Source: JAKPUX01 sp035353815
GTDB lineage: Bacteria; Zhuqueibacterota; Zhuqueibacteria; Residuimicrobiales; Residuimicrobiaceae
Reading direction: 5' to 3'
DNA: 64,000 nt
NCBI GenBank assembly: GCA_035353815.1
Contig: DAOQAG010000015.1
Span: 1-64,000, forward strand
The stretch's first letter is position 1; every line of letters starts with the position of its first letter. Both the position numbers and the translations under genes were made by a program. Under the pieces are notes generated by a model. It was not told the origin of the DNA and did not search any database. It worked only from the letters and a program-made list of their open reading frames with translations. Below are positions 6,300-16,364 of the stretch, piece by piece.

Positions 6300-9200
6300 C
6301 TATTCGGCAAAATCAAATCCGACCGGAATCGACGGCGGCGTCGCATCGACAACGCTGCCGTCGCTCTTTTTCACCAGGACCAGGTACATCGAGGTCTTGC
6401 TGGTCCCTTCATTGCCGCCGAGTACCACTTCGCCGGCGGCGAAGGTGCGGCTGTAGAGATGGAGCGGCGAATCGTCGGTCGTGACGATCTCCGCCCCGGT
6501 ATCGGTCCAGCCCTCCATCCAGGCCGGCCGGGTACTGGCGCCATTGTCATAAGCGATCATCACCGTCGCCGCCAGATTGGTCCGGAACGACAGCCAGTGG
6601 GCGTCACTGCGCTCCTTGTCATCGTTCTCGGTCATGATCCAGGTAAAGCCCTGGCATACCGGAGGAATGGCGGTCAGCTTGAGCTCGCGGTCGGTGTAGT
6701 AGGTGCTGCCCGTGCCAAGCTGGGCGACGCGGTAGGTGGCCGGACTGAGCTCGCTGATCTGCAGCGTCGCCTCGAAGCGGTAGTTCAGGCTTTGGCTGGC
6801 CATCGTATTGGCCACCCTGGCCTGGTCTTTGACGCCGGCGATGGTGATGGTATAACTCTGACCGGCGCTGTGGGCTGCCGTAGTCAGGGTGACCTGGGTG
6901 GCGTCGTCCGAGAGCACAGCCGCCGTCACCGCCACGGCGGGGGTGATGACATAGTTGGCCAGGTTCCGGGCCGAGGCGCTCTCGACCTTTTCATCGAAGG
7001 CGACCAGGAGCCCGGTGGCGGAGACCACCGTCACAGCGGCCACCCGGGGCGCCTGGGTGTCGCCGGTCGTGGAGAGGGTGATCTCGGCCGCTGCCGCGCT
7101 CTTGTTGCCGGCATCGTCGAGGCTGTAGACCGCGTAGCGGTACGAAGAGGACTCTTCCAGACCCTGGTCGGTATAGGTCGCTGCGGTCACGGTGGTGAGC
7201 TGCACGCCATCCCGGAAGATGACGTAGCTGCTGGCGCCATCGCCGTCGCTGGCCGCTGCCGGGGCATTCCAGGTCAGGGTGAGGGAATGCATCGTCCGGG
7301 CACTGCCCTGAAGTCCTGCCGGGGGATTGGGGGCGACGTCGTCGGAGCGCAGCCCGGCGCCGATGTGGAGGGCCCAGTCGCCGCTGAAGGGCGGCGTGAG
7401 GGTCTGCTTCGCTCCGCCGGTCACGGTTCCGGCGGACTGGCTGACGCCGGCGCGGGGATCGAGCCACTCGACCGGCAGGGTGCCGCTCACCGCGGTGAGA
7501 TCGATGGTTACCGCGCCGCCGTTGCGGTTATAGGCGAGGTACTCCGCACCCGGCTTGGCGAGGAGCTGGCCGGCGCTGGTCCATTCGGGATGGGGCTCCA
7601 TCTCGGCGATGGGGAGACGATCCATGAGCTTGTTGAGAAACTCGACCCAGCGCTGCTCCTCCGGCAGGGCGGCGGGATCGTAGCCGCCCTTGTCCGGGGC
7701 GTAGGTGGTAAAAAAGCCGTTGGTGTAGTAGCCGCCGGTAGTAACGATCTCCCACAGGCCATAGCGGCTCGCGGCATTGTCCTGGTCCGGGTACATATAG
7801 CCCAGTTCGGCGTTGACGACCGGCTTGTTGTAGACGCGGTCGCGCTGGATGTCGCGAGCGTGGTAAGGGGTCTGCTGCATGACCACGTCCATCCAGCTGC
7901 TCGAGCCGAATTCGGCGCTGCTGGTGCGGCCGGTCGGATGGAGGGTGATGGGATGGTCGTAGGGATCGTATTTTTTCACCAGGGTTCCCCAGTCGGCGAA
8001 CTCGCTAGTGGGACGGCTGTAATCGTTGGGGAGCTCGTTGTACTCGCCGCAAAGCACCCAGATGACATTTTTAGCGGCAAAGCGGGCGACCAGGTAGCGG
8101 ACATAGTTCTCCCACTGATCCGAGGAGAAATTGACATACTCCTGCGCCCAGGAGAAGAGAATGACCGGGACAATGCCCTTGCTCAGGGCATAGTCAATGC
8201 GCTTGTCGATCCAGTGAAAGTAGCCGGGATTGAGCTGGTCGTAATCCTTGGCGTCGGCGCCCTCGACAAAGCAGGTGCCGCCCTCGTTCTTCCAGAAGCC
8301 GAGTCCATTGATGTAGCTGTTGACGATCGACTGCATGGCGGTGTAGCCCTGGTCGCTGCGCAGGTCGATGATCTCCTTCCAGCGGCCGTCATAGGGCAGC
8401 AGGGAGGTGAAGCCGCGCCAGCTGGTGTCGCCCTTCCAGAGCCAGGTGGTGCCGTCATCGTACATGAAGGAGTAGGGCCGCGCCGGATTGCGGCGGACGA
8501 AGCCGTGCGAGGCCGAGGCGACGCAGGTGAAGGTGCCGCTGCGGCTGAGGGCGGGCGAAGAGCCGCTGATCTGATAGCTCCACGCGCCGAGCTCGGTCGG
8601 GGCCATGCGCACCTTCCAGAGGTCGTCCCCGTCCCAAAAGCCCTCAATCTCGATGGTCTGACTCGGGCCCTTGAAGAGGCCCTTGAGGCTGACGTCGCGG
8701 TAGGGGCGGCTGCCGCCGGTGCCCGGGGCCTTGATGGTCACCTCGAAGGGTTCGTAGCGCCCGACCTCCGCGGCCTGCTCGCCGCGGGTGGTGAAAGTGG
8801 CGCTGAAGGGGGCGCTCAGGGTCAGCCCGGCCTTGTCCGTGGCGGTCGCAGCCACCTTGACGGTATACGTGGTATTGGCCTGCATCAGGTCGCTGTGCTC
8901 CCAGGCGAGGGCCGCGCCGATCCACTTGAAGGAGCCGGCGAGGGCCGGGGTGATGCTGAAAGCGGCCTGGGTGACGCTCTCGTCCATCGGCTCGCTGAAA
9001 TGGACGAGGATGTCCGCGTCAGGGGCGATCGCACTGCTGCCGCCGGCGGGCTCCATCCCCTTGACCTGCGGCGGCGTCTCATCCTTGTAACGATAGAACT
9101 TGAAGTCGGTATAGGTCAGACCGTTGGGGGAGGCATAGCCGCCGCTGCGGCTGTTGAGTCCGGAGCCGAGGCGGAGCATATGGTCCGGCGGCGCGTACTC

Positions 9201-9866
9201 GACGCCGAAACTGGAGTAGTCCCAATCCTTGATCTGCACGCCGTCGAGGTACCAGGTCATATGGCCGCTGCCCCAGACGAGGCGGTGCTGGTAGACATGC
9301 TCCTTCTCCCATTCGAACGGGCCGACGGGCGGATCCTCAAAGGCATGGGGATCATCCTCATAGCCGCCGTTGAAGGCGGCGACGTTGAGGCGCAGTTTCA
9401 TCCGCTTCCATTTGAAGAGATCACCCGCGGTATAGCCATAGATATGCATGACGGTTTTGTAGGGATTATGCCATTGCACCGTGCCGTACCAGCTGGCGTC
9501 GTCATCCCGGTCGTACATGCCGAAGAGGGTATAATGGACGTTGTCCGAGCCCGGGACGACCTTGCCGTCGCGGTCATAGCCGACGTTGGGAAAGACCTCA
9601 TTGGAGGCATAGATGCCCTTCACCTTGAATTGCACCTCGCCGGCGGCACAGGTCGGGATCTTGTATTCGATATAATCAAAGGCGGTTTGGGTGACCCAGC
9701 CGGCGGCGGTCAGCTGCCCGCCATTGCGGGTGCCCCGGGTGCTTCCCGTCAGGGGGTCCTCCAGTTCGAGGAGCCGGGTGACGGACTGGGCCCCCGCCGC
9801 CGCAAAGCCGGTTAAAATGAACGCTGTAATGGCCAGGATGCCGAACCCTTTGCTGCGAAACACCAT
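6300..9866 (-). CDS. Secreted multidomain glycoside hydrolase (DUF5060/DUF4038)
   Basis: A 1,188-residue protein. The ATG at 9866 has GGGAGGAAG upstream and starts a signal peptide (GFGILAITAFILTGFAAAGAQ). Order of parts: a jelly-roll or concanavalin-like lectin domain at about 25-265; a Big_5-type Ig domain (PPQVKGMEPAGGSSAIAPDA) at about 270-365; DUF5060 at about 370-455; a DUF4038/GH140-like barrel from about 456, with GDTSWRGFTSLLPYDGRW and the acidic strand LCGEYNEL as candidate catalytic region; a putative collagen-binding-like beta domain to about 835; fibronectin III at about 845-930; another Ig-like domain; and an unassigned C-terminal domain. It lacks a T9SS sorting domain. Probable role: hydrolysis of a complex plant or microbial glycan outside the cell. 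The substrate cannot be read from sequence. Confidence 0.8.
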   Translation of the reverse strand: MVFRSKGFGILAITAFILTGFAAAGAQSVTRLLELEDPLTGSTRGTRNGGQLTAAGWVTQTAFDYIEYKIPTCAAGEVQFKVKGIYASNEVFPNVGYDRDGKVVPGSDNVHYTLFGMYDRDDDASWYGTVQWHNPYKTVMHIYGYTAGDLFKWKRMKLRLNVAAFNGGYEDDPHAFEDPPVGPFEWEKEHVYQHRLVWGSGHMTWYLDGVQIKDWDYSSFGVEYAPPDHMLRLGSGLNSRSGGYASPNGLTYTDFKFYRYKDETPPQVKGMEPAGGSSAIAPDADILVHFSEPMDESVTQAAFSITPALAGSFKWIGAALAWEHSDLMQANTTYTVKVAATATDKAGLTLSAPFSATFTTRGEQAAEVGRYEPFEVTIKAPGTGGSRPYRDVSLKGLFKGPSQTIEIEGFWDGDDLWKVRMAPTELGAWSYQISGSSPALSRSGTFTCVASASHGFVRRNPARPYSFMYDDGTTWLWKGDTSWRGFTSLLPYDGRWKEIIDLRSDQGYTAMQSIVNSYINGLGFWKNEGGTCFVEGADAKDYDQLNPGYFHWIDKRIDYALSKGIVPVILFSWAQEYVNFSSDQWENYVRYLVARFAAKNVIWVLCGEYNELPNDYSRPTSEFADWGTLVKKYDPYDHPITLHPTGRTSSAEFGSSSWMDVVMQQTPYHARDIQRDRVYNKPVVNAELGYMYPDQDNAASRYGLWEIVTTGGYYTNGFFTTYAPDKGGYDPAALPEEQRWVEFLNKLMDRLPIAEMEPHPEWTSAGQLLAKPGAEYLAYNRNGGAVTIDLTAVSGTLPVEWLDPRAGVSQSAGTVTGGAKQTLTPPFSGDWALHIGAGLRSDDVAPNPPAGLQGSARTMHSLTLTWNAPAAASDGDGASSYVIFRDGVQLTTVTAATYTDQGLEESSSYRYAVYSLDDAGNKSAAAAEITLSTTGDTQAPRVAAVTVVSATGLLVAFDEKVESASARNLANYVITPAVAVTAAVLSDDATQVTLTTAAHSAGQSYTITIAGVKDQARVANTMASQSLNYRFEATLQISELSPATYRVAQLGTGSTYYTDRELKLTAIPPVCQGFTWIMTENDDKERSDAHWLSFRTNLAATVMIAYDNGASTRPAWMEGWTDTGAEIVTTDDSPLHLYSRTFAAGEVVLGGNEGTSKTSMYLVLVKKSDGSVVDATPPSIPVGFDFAE

Positions 9867-10384
9867 GATGCTTCCTCCCGTTCCACACCGTTGTGAGTGA
9901 TTGTGCACGTTGGTCAGGTCTGTTTTACAGAGCCCGCCTTGCAAAGAGCGCGCCATAAATAGCGGAATTGATTTTATGCAGGTTAGCCCAGCCTACGGCA
10001 GCGCCGCTTACAAGATTGAATCCGGGCGAATACAAATTTTTCTGCGCGTCCGGCGGCGCCGGGCTTGTACGTGGCGCTCTGCGCCTGTCAGCCCGGCCGC
10101 TGGATACCGCCTCGGGCCGGCCGGCGTGGCTGCGCCTCGATGCCCATCCTGCCGACTGATGGCGCCGTGGGCCCTGATGGCGGCGGGGGTGCCAGAGAAT
10201 CCGGATGCCGGCGACGCCGGGCTTGTTGGTGGCGATCTGCACCTGTCGGCCCGGCTGCGAGTGGCCGCGAAGGCCTTCTCCTTTTCCGCGAACCGCAGAT
10301 AAAACCTGTATACAATTAACAGCCATCTTCTTGCACCAGCTGCCACCGACCGTGATACTTGTACTTCCAAAACCGGAGTGCACT
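9867..10384. promoter_or_regulatory. Divergent intergenic region between two large secreted-protein genes
   Basis: About 520 bases lie between the starts of the glycoside hydrolase (leftward) and the Ig-repeat protein (rightward). No gene is convincing in any frame. It holds the two-copy 51-bp repeat described separately. No clear -35/-10 pair stood out, though both flanking genes must be served from here unless they depend on distant promoters. Confidence 0.4.
10050..10258. repeat. Diverged 51-bp direct repeat, two copies
   Basis: Copies at 10050-10100 and 10208-10258 begin CCGGCGRCGCCGGGCTTGT and differ at 7 of 51 positions by eye. Both are GC-rich and internally near-palindromic (GCCGGGC, GCCCGGC), so each could fold. 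Their spacing is 158 bases from start to start. They sit in the non-coding gap between divergent genes. Confidence 0.7.
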
Positions 10385-13300
10385 ATGCGTTGCCGTATGC
10401 TGCTGTTATCCCTCCTTGTAGCGGGCGCCGCCTTCGCCCAAACCGTCCCGCAGCACAAGCGCCTGCTCTACTCGGACAGCCTCACCAGCGTCACCTCCAG
10501 CAAAATGGGCCTGCTGACCAACAAGGGGGGCGAGTTTCTCCCCGGCCGCGGCTGGAAGGCCTCCACGCAGAACAGCCAGCTGATCATCACCCTGCCGGCC
10601 GATCTGCCGCCCGAGGGAACCTTTATCATCAACGTCACCAATTTCGATCCGGTTTCGCAGAGCGTCGACGCCAAGCAGAACATTCTCAGCATGGCCTCGC
10701 ACCTGGACATGTATTCGACGCCGCAGTACGAGACCGGCTCGTGGTGGCTCTACCGTACCGGCACGGGGTACACGGATGGTCCGGGGATGGCCGGATTCCG
10801 CATCGACTATGCCAGCCGCGGCGTCGACACCCGCAGCGACGGCCGGGCGATGCAGAGTTCGACCTGGAATTACAAGCGTACCTACGAGTTCAAGGTGGTC
10901 TGGCAGGCCAGTTGGATCAGCTTTTACGTCGACGGAAATCTGATCATGGATCCCAAGATTAGCGGCACGGGCTGGTCGGGCCAGTCGCAGTTCTTCCGTT
11001 ACATCTTTGTCGGCCGCGACAGCAAGGGGTATCCCGGCCAGCCGGGGCCGATCTGGTTCAACGCACGCGTCTACGTCCCGGGTCCCGCCCTGGCGATCAG
11101 CAAGGTCTCGGGTGACGGCCAGAGCGCCTATACCAGTGCCCTGCTGCCTGCGCCGTTGGTGGTCAAGGTGGCGGATCTCGACGGCGCGGCGCAGGCCAAC
11201 ATCCCCGTCACCTTTTCGTTCACCTCGGGCAGCGGCCAGATGGTCGAGGCGCAGCCGTTGCAAACTGATGCCAACGGGCTGGCCTCGGTCCATGTCCGGC
11301 TCGGGTCCGTTGCGGGTCCTTATGCCCTGCAGGCCGTCGCGGAGGGCGCCAGCGGCTCGCCGGTCGCCTTTTCCGCCGTTGCGACCAATCCGACGATCGG
11401 CCTGCGCAAGGTCAGCGGCGACGGGCAGAGCGGCCCGGCCGGTGGTCTGCTCGCCACCAGCCTCATCGTCAAGGCGGTTTACAAGGAGGGTGCGCCGGTG
11501 GCCAATGAGCCGGTCCTCTTGCAGACGCTCAACGGCGGCAGTGTGGACGGGCAAGCGAGCGTGACCAGGACCACCAATGCCGAGGGCCTGGTGAGCGTCA
11601 ACTGGACGCTCGGCCCCGCCGCGGGGGTGCAGCGGCTGCGCGCCGCGCACGGGGATTCGCTGGTCGAATTCACCGCCACCGCCACCCTCTCGGCCAATCA
11701 GAGCCTGCAGCTCCTCAGCGGCGGCGGGCAGAACGGCGCGCCCGGCCAGGCGCTGGCCGCGCCCGTGGTGGTCCAGGTGCGCGATGAATTCGGCAATCCG
11801 GCCGCCGGGCAGAGCCTGCTTTTTGCCGTCAGCGCCGGCGGCGGCACGCTCGGCGGACAGATCTCGCGGAGCATTCTGACCGATGCGGAGGGCAAGGCCG
11901 CGGCGCAGTGGAGCATGGGACCCTACCGCGGGGTGCGGCAGCTGCTGCAAATCTCCGGCACCGTGAACAGCGCGCCCCTGGGCGGCTCGCCGCTGACGGT
12001 CGAGGCGGGACTCGGAGCTGCCCCCGACGCCGCCCTCTCGACCCTGAGCGCGACCTCGCCGGTCACCGCCAACGGCAGCGACGCCTCCCATATCACCGTA
12101 ACCGTCCGCGACAGCGTCGGACAAGCCCTGAGCGGCTATATCGTCCGCCTTGCGGTCAGCGGCAGCGGCAACCGGCTGAGCGTGCCCGACTCGCTGTCGA
12201 ATGCGGCCGGGCAGGTCACCGCCACCCTGACCAGCACGGTCAGCGGCAGCAAGACTATTACTGCGCGCGTTATCGGCGCCAACGTGCTCCTCAACGCCAC
12301 GGCCAGTGTCCAGTTCGACCCGGTGCCGCAGACCGCCGCGAGCATTCAGATGCTCTCGGGCAACAACCAGAGCGGCGTCGCCGGCACCCTGCTGGCGCAG
12401 CCGCTGGTGGTCAAGGTGATCAACGATCAGGGGGCGGCCGCCGCCGGCTATCCTGTCACCTTTACAGTCGCCTCGGGCCATGGTACGCTCGACGGCGAGG
12501 CGGCGCAGACGGTCCTGACCGATGCGCAAGGCCAAGCGCGCGTCAGCCTCACCCTCGGCACGGTCATCGGCACGGCGACGGTGCGGGCGACCACCGCGCC
12601 TTTGGCCACCATCATCACCTATACCGCCAAAGCGGTCAGCGGCCCGGCCTATAAAATGACAGCGCTCAGCGGCTTTAGTCAGAGCGGCACGCCGGGCAAG
12701 AGCCTGGCCAATCCGGTCGTCGTCGCCGTCACCGACCTCCATGACAATCCGGTGGCCGGCTATTCGGTGCTGTTCAAGGCCGCCTCGGGCGGCGGCAGCG
12801 TGGCCGGCGCCAGCCAGGCCATTGTCGCGACCGATGTTCAGGGCAGCGCCGCGGTCTACTGGACCCTCGGCCGTTATCTCGGCGCCCTGAACCAGCTGGT
12901 CATCAGCGGCACCAACAGCGAGAGCGTCCTGGCGGGCGCCCCGCTCCTGATGGAAATCGCGCAGCCGGTGCTGCCGGAGGTCACCCTGAGCACGGTCACC
13001 GCCACCACGCCGGTCGTCGCCGACGGTGTGGCCTGGTCCGATCTCACGGTGCAGCTCCTTGATCCCGCCGCGCAGCCGCTGGCGGGATTCACGGTCGATA
13101 TCACCGCCACGGGCAGCAACAACACCCTTATGCTCACCGACTCGCTCAGTGACCGCGACGGGAAGGTCAGGGCCAGGCTGCGCAGCACCACAGCGGAACT
13201 CAAGGTCATCGGAGCGGCGGTCAAGGGCGCCGGGTACACCCTGCGCGATACGGCACAGGTGCGCTTCACCGCACCTTCGGTCCTGGATCAGCTCCTCTAT

Positions 13301-14824
13301 ATTTCGGGAAACGACCAGACCGGGCGGATCGGTGCAACCCTGCCGGAGCCTCTGGTTGTGCGCGTTCTCGATCTCAACAAGAATCCCAAGGGCGGGGTCA
13401 GCGTGGAGTGGAGCGTCAGCGCCGGCGGCGGACTGGTGAATCGCAGGACGGCGTGCAGTGTCTACTCAGATACCGCCGGCTACTGCCGCGTGCTCTGGAG
13501 TATGGGACAGGTCGCAGGACGGCGCAACAATATGCTGACGGTGCGTATCCACGGCTCGGAGCGGACCACCCTGACCTTCGCCGCCTCTGCCGCCGCCACA
13601 GAGCCGGCACAATGGACCATTGTCAGCGGCAATCAGCAGAGTGGCATCGTCGGCCGGGCGCTGGCCGCACCCCTCTGCATCCGGATGGGCGATGCCAACA
13701 GCAATCCTGTAGCCGACCTGGCCGTCCTCTTCAAGGTGACCCAGGGCGACGCCAGTTTCGCCGGGTCGCCGGAGTACGCCACCAAGACCGATGCCTTCGG
13801 CCAGGCCTCCGCCCTGCTGACGCTGGGGCAGCTGGCGACGACCAGCCAGATCCAGGTCTTCGCCGGCACCGCGCCGCTGCAGCCACTGCTGTTCACGGCC
13901 ACGGCGGCTGCGGAGGCGGCATCCCGGCTGATGAAGGTGAGCCGGGACAGCCAGCAGGTCGCTCTGCCGGCGGCGGACGGCATCGGCTTGACCGTTCGCC
14001 TGACCGACCGCTTCGGCAATGGAGTGGCCGGGGTGCAGGTGGAGGCCGCCTCGTCCGACGGCGGCCGTCTCCTCTCCGCGCCCGGCGTGGTCACCAACAA
14101 CCGCGGCGAAGCGCTCTTTCAGGTCCGGCCGGGCGATTTCCCCGGTCTCTATCACTTGATCTGCCAGGCCCCCGGTGGCATCAGCACCAGCTGGTCGCTG
14201 ATCGCCTATAAACAGGAGAGCAATCGCGCGCCGGTCATCGCGGCCTTTGCGCCCGCCGACACGGCGCTGACCCTGGTCTCCCCGGGCGCAGCGCTCGAGT
14301 TCCGCTTCGATACCGTGCTGGATCCGGACGGCGATAATCTCCGCTTCGAATGGCGCGTCAACGATGCGGTGGTCAGCACCGGGCAAGCCCTCGCGCTGGT
14401 GGTCAACGCGACGCTTGCGCTCCACGAAGACGGCCTCTTTACCGTCACCGGCAGCGTCAGTGACAGCAAACTGGCGACGGCGGTGCACTGGCGCTTCATC
14501 CTGAACAGGACCGGGGTAGCGGTGGAGGAGACACCCCTGCTGCCGCGAACGCTCGAGCTGACCCAGAACTATCCCAATCCCTTCAACAGCTCGACGACCT
14601 TCAGCCTGGCCCTGCCGCAGCGCACCCGCGCCTCCCTGCGCATCTTTAACCTCAGCGGAGAAGCGGTGCAGACCCTCTTTGAGGGCGAGCTGGCGGCGGG
14701 ACAGCACCGCTTCAACTGGCAGGGGGGCAACAGCCGCGGTGAAGCCATGCCCTCGGGGGTTTATTACGGTGTGCTCCAGGCTGGAGGGGAGCGCCAGACG
14801 CGAAAGATCGTGCTGATGCGTTGA
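10385..14824 (+). CDS. Giant secreted adhesin-like protein, ten Ig-like (Big_1 type) repeats and T9SS domain
   Basis: A 1,479-residue protein. The ATG at 10385 has GGAG upstream and opens a short signal peptide (MRCRMLLLSLLVAGAAFAQ). Residues about 25-235 look like a concanavalin-type lectin domain. Ten tandem Ig-like repeats of about 90-105 residues follow to about 1,285; most start with a SGDGQSG/SGNNQSG motif and carry PLVVKVxDxxGNPxAGxxV, while repeats 4 and 7 are of the STLSATSPVTANG invasin/intimin type. A further Ig or PKD-like domain (DPDGDNLRFEWRVND) leads to a type A T9SS domain beginning LTQNYPNPFNSSTTFSLAL. A long stalk presenting a glycan-binding tip at the cell surface is the natural reading. 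It is divergent from the glycoside hydrolase, which also starts with a lectin-like domain. Confidence 0.85.
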   Translation: MRCRMLLLSLLVAGAAFAQTVPQHKRLLYSDSLTSVTSSKMGLLTNKGGEFLPGRGWKASTQNSQLIITLPADLPPEGTFIINVTNFDPVSQSVDAKQNILSMASHLDMYSTPQYETGSWWLYRTGTGYTDGPGMAGFRIDYASRGVDTRSDGRAMQSSTWNYKRTYEFKVVWQASWISFYVDGNLIMDPKISGTGWSGQSQFFRYIFVGRDSKGYPGQPGPIWFNARVYVPGPALAISKVSGDGQSAYTSALLPAPLVVKVADLDGAAQANIPVTFSFTSGSGQMVEAQPLQTDANGLASVHVRLGSVAGPYALQAVAEGASGSPVAFSAVATNPTIGLRKVSGDGQSGPAGGLLATSLIVKAVYKEGAPVANEPVLLQTLNGGSVDGQASVTRTTNAEGLVSVNWTLGPAAGVQRLRAAHGDSLVEFTATATLSANQSLQLLSGGGQNGAPGQALAAPVVVQVRDEFGNPAAGQSLLFAVSAGGGTLGGQISRSILTDAEGKAAAQWSMGPYRGVRQLLQISGTVNSAPLGGSPLTVEAGLGAAPDAALSTLSATSPVTANGSDASHITVTVRDSVGQALSGYIVRLAVSGSGNRLSVPDSLSNAAGQVTATLTSTVSGSKTITARVIGANVLLNATASVQFDPVPQTAASIQMLSGNNQSGVAGTLLAQPLVVKVINDQGAAAAGYPVTFTVASGHGTLDGEAAQTVLTDAQGQARVSLTLGTVIGTATVRATTAPLATIITYTAKAVSGPAYKMTALSGFSQSGTPGKSLANPVVVAVTDLHDNPVAGYSVLFKAASGGGSVAGASQAIVATDVQGSAAVYWTLGRYLGALNQLVISGTNSESVLAGAPLLMEIAQPVLPEVTLSTVTATTPVVADGVAWSDLTVQLLDPAAQPLAGFTVDITATGSNNTLMLTDSLSDRDGKVRARLRSTTAELKVIGAAVKGAGYTLRDTAQVRFTAPSVLDQLLYISGNDQTGRIGATLPEPLVVRVLDLNKNPKGGVSVEWSVSAGGGLVNRRTACSVYSDTAGYCRVLWSMGQVAGRRNNMLTVRIHGSERTTLTFAASAAATEPAQWTIVSGNQQSGIVGRALAAPLCIRMGDANSNPVADLAVLFKVTQGDASFAGSPEYATKTDAFGQASALLTLGQLATTSQIQVFAGTAPLQPLLFTATAAAEAASRLMKVSRDSQQVALPAADGIGLTVRLTDRFGNGVAGVQVEAASSDGGRLLSAPGVVTNNRGEALFQVRPGDFPGLYHLICQAPGGISTSWSLIAYKQESNRAPVIAAFAPADTALTLVSPGAALEFRFDTVLDPDGDNLRFEWRVNDAVVSTGQALALVVNATLALHEDGLFTVTGSVSDSKLATAVHWRFILNRTGVAVEETPLLPRTLELTQNYPNPFNSSTTFSLALPQRTRASLRIFNLSGEAVQTLFEGELAAGQHRFNWQGGNSRGEAMPSGVYYGVLQAGGERQTRKIVLMR

Positions 14825-14967
14825 GCCGCAGTAAACCCGCGGATCGCCTTGACGCGCCAGGCGACTGCAGCAAAACGCAAGCAGCGTGCTGCTGCGCTTC
14901 CGGGCAACCGCAAAAAAAACGCCGCAGGAGGAAAGCCAGCTCCGGCGGCGCCAAGTTGGGCGAGGGA

Positions 14968-16338
14968 TCAGCCGATCGGGGTGTTGGCGATCCCTTTCTT
15001 TTTCATCAGTTTTTCGATTTCCGCGATGGTGCGCGGGGCATGCGAGAGCACCTTGCTGCCCGCGGCCGTCACCCATACGTCATCCTCGATGCGGATGCCG
15101 ATGTTCCACCAGGAGGCGGGCACACCCGGCATCTCCGCGCCGATATAGATCCCCGGCTCGATGGTGATCACCATGCCGGCAGCCAGGGGCGTATTCACTT
15201 CCAGATCATGCGCCTCGAGACCAAGCTGGTGGCTGATGCCGTGCGGCAGGAATTTGGCCACCTCTTCGCCCTCCTTAAGCAAGCCGAGCTTTTTCAGGCC
15301 GCTGCCAACCACGGCTGCGGCTTTTTTATTGAGGTCGGCGATGGTCGCTCCCGGGCGGATGATGGCGATCGCCGAATCGTGGGCCGCCAGCACCAGATCA
15401 TAGATCGCCCGCTGCTCGGCGGAGAAACGGCCGTTCACCGGAAGGGTGCGGGTGACGTCCGCGCAATAGCCCTGATACTCCCCGCCGACGTCCATGACCA
15501 CCACCTCCCCGGTGGCCATGCAGCGCTCATTGGCATCGTAATGGAGGATGATCGAATTGGGTCCCGAGCCGACGATCGACGGAAACGCAGTGGCCGCACA
15601 ACCGGCCCGCATAAAGCCATATTCGATCACCGCCTGCAGCTCGTATTCATAAAGGCCGGGCGCGCAGCTCTTCATCGCCTCGCGCAGCGCCGCATCGGTG
15701 GCATCGATCGCCTTTTGCATCAGGGCGATCTCGCCGGGCGATTTGATCACGCGCAGGGGCGTGAGCAGGCCGGCCGCGGACTTGATCTGCAGGCCGGGGT
15801 ACTTGTCCTTAAGGGTCTTTTTGCTGTCACGATCGGGGAAATAGCCCTTGCCCGCAACCGGGTCGTTGATGAAAGCGGGCGTCAGGGCCGACAGATAGAG
15901 GCTGCGCTTACCCTCGAGGATGCGGCCGAGGAAGCTCTGCAAGCGGTCATCGGGAAGGGCCGCCTCAAAGCCAAGCTTTTCCCGGACCTGTTCGGGTCCC
16001 GGGGTTTGGCCGAAATAGGCGCTGTGGCGCGCCTGCGGTACGAACAGGAGTTCGTGACAGAGGCGTCCCTCCACCGCGATGCCCGCGGGCGCCAGGAGAA
16101 GCACGCCGCCGGGCTCACGCGAACCGGTGAGGTAAAAGTAATCCTCTTCCTGGTGGAAGGGATAATTGACATCCCCGGCGCGGGCGACGGTCGCTGCCGA
16201 ACGCACGATCAGCACCGCCGCGCTGTCCATGCCGGCCAGAATCCGCTGGCGGCGGGCGCGATACTCATCCGAGCCGGTACCCGCTGCTGTCTGGGCGGCC
16301 AGAGCCACGAGAATCCACAACGCGATTTTTTTCACCAT
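14968..16338 (-). CDS. Secreted Xaa-Pro aminopeptidase (M24B)
   Basis: A 456-residue protein with a signal peptide (MVKKIALWILVALAAQTAAG), then the AMP_N domain, and a pita-bread M24 domain from about 200. The five metal ligands are present: Asp in VVVMDVGGEY, Asp in CADVTRT, His in LPHGISHQLG, Glu in ITIEPGIYI and Glu in IGIRIEDDVW. GLEAHD supplies the usual second His. It removes N-terminal residues preceding proline, probably in the periplasm given the signal peptide. It follows the exopolysaccharide operon by 26 bases on the same strand but is probably not part of polymer synthesis. Confidence 0.9.
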   Translation of the reverse strand: MVKKIALWILVALAAQTAAGTGSDEYRARRQRILAGMDSAAVLIVRSAATVARAGDVNYPFHQEEDYFYLTGSREPGGVLLLAPAGIAVEGRLCHELLFVPQARHSAYFGQTPGPEQVREKLGFEAALPDDRLQSFLGRILEGKRSLYLSALTPAFINDPVAGKGYFPDRDSKKTLKDKYPGLQIKSAAGLLTPLRVIKSPGEIALMQKAIDATDAALREAMKSCAPGLYEYELQAVIEYGFMRAGCAATAFPSIVGSGPNSIILHYDANERCMATGEVVVMDVGGEYQGYCADVTRTLPVNGRFSAEQRAIYDLVLAAHDSAIAIIRPGATIADLNKKAAAVVGSGLKKLGLLKEGEEVAKFLPHGISHQLGLEAHDLEVNTPLAAGMVITIEPGIYIGAEMPGVPASWWNIGIRIEDDVWVTAAGSKVLSHAPRTIAEIEKLMKKKGIANTPIG

Positions 16339-16364
16339 GGGTCTCCGTTTGAATTGGAACGGCG

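Noticed and set aside
6459..9815. Very long plus-strand open frame (1,118 codons) opposite the glycoside hydrolase
   Set aside because: It is fully antisense to a gene with clear domains, has low-complexity Gly/Ala/Arg composition and no family features; long antisense frames are common in high-GC sequence.
10406..12742. Minus-strand open frame of 778 codons under the Ig-repeat gene
   Set aside because: Antisense shadow of the repeat protein; the sense strand has signal peptide, repeated domains and a T9SS end.
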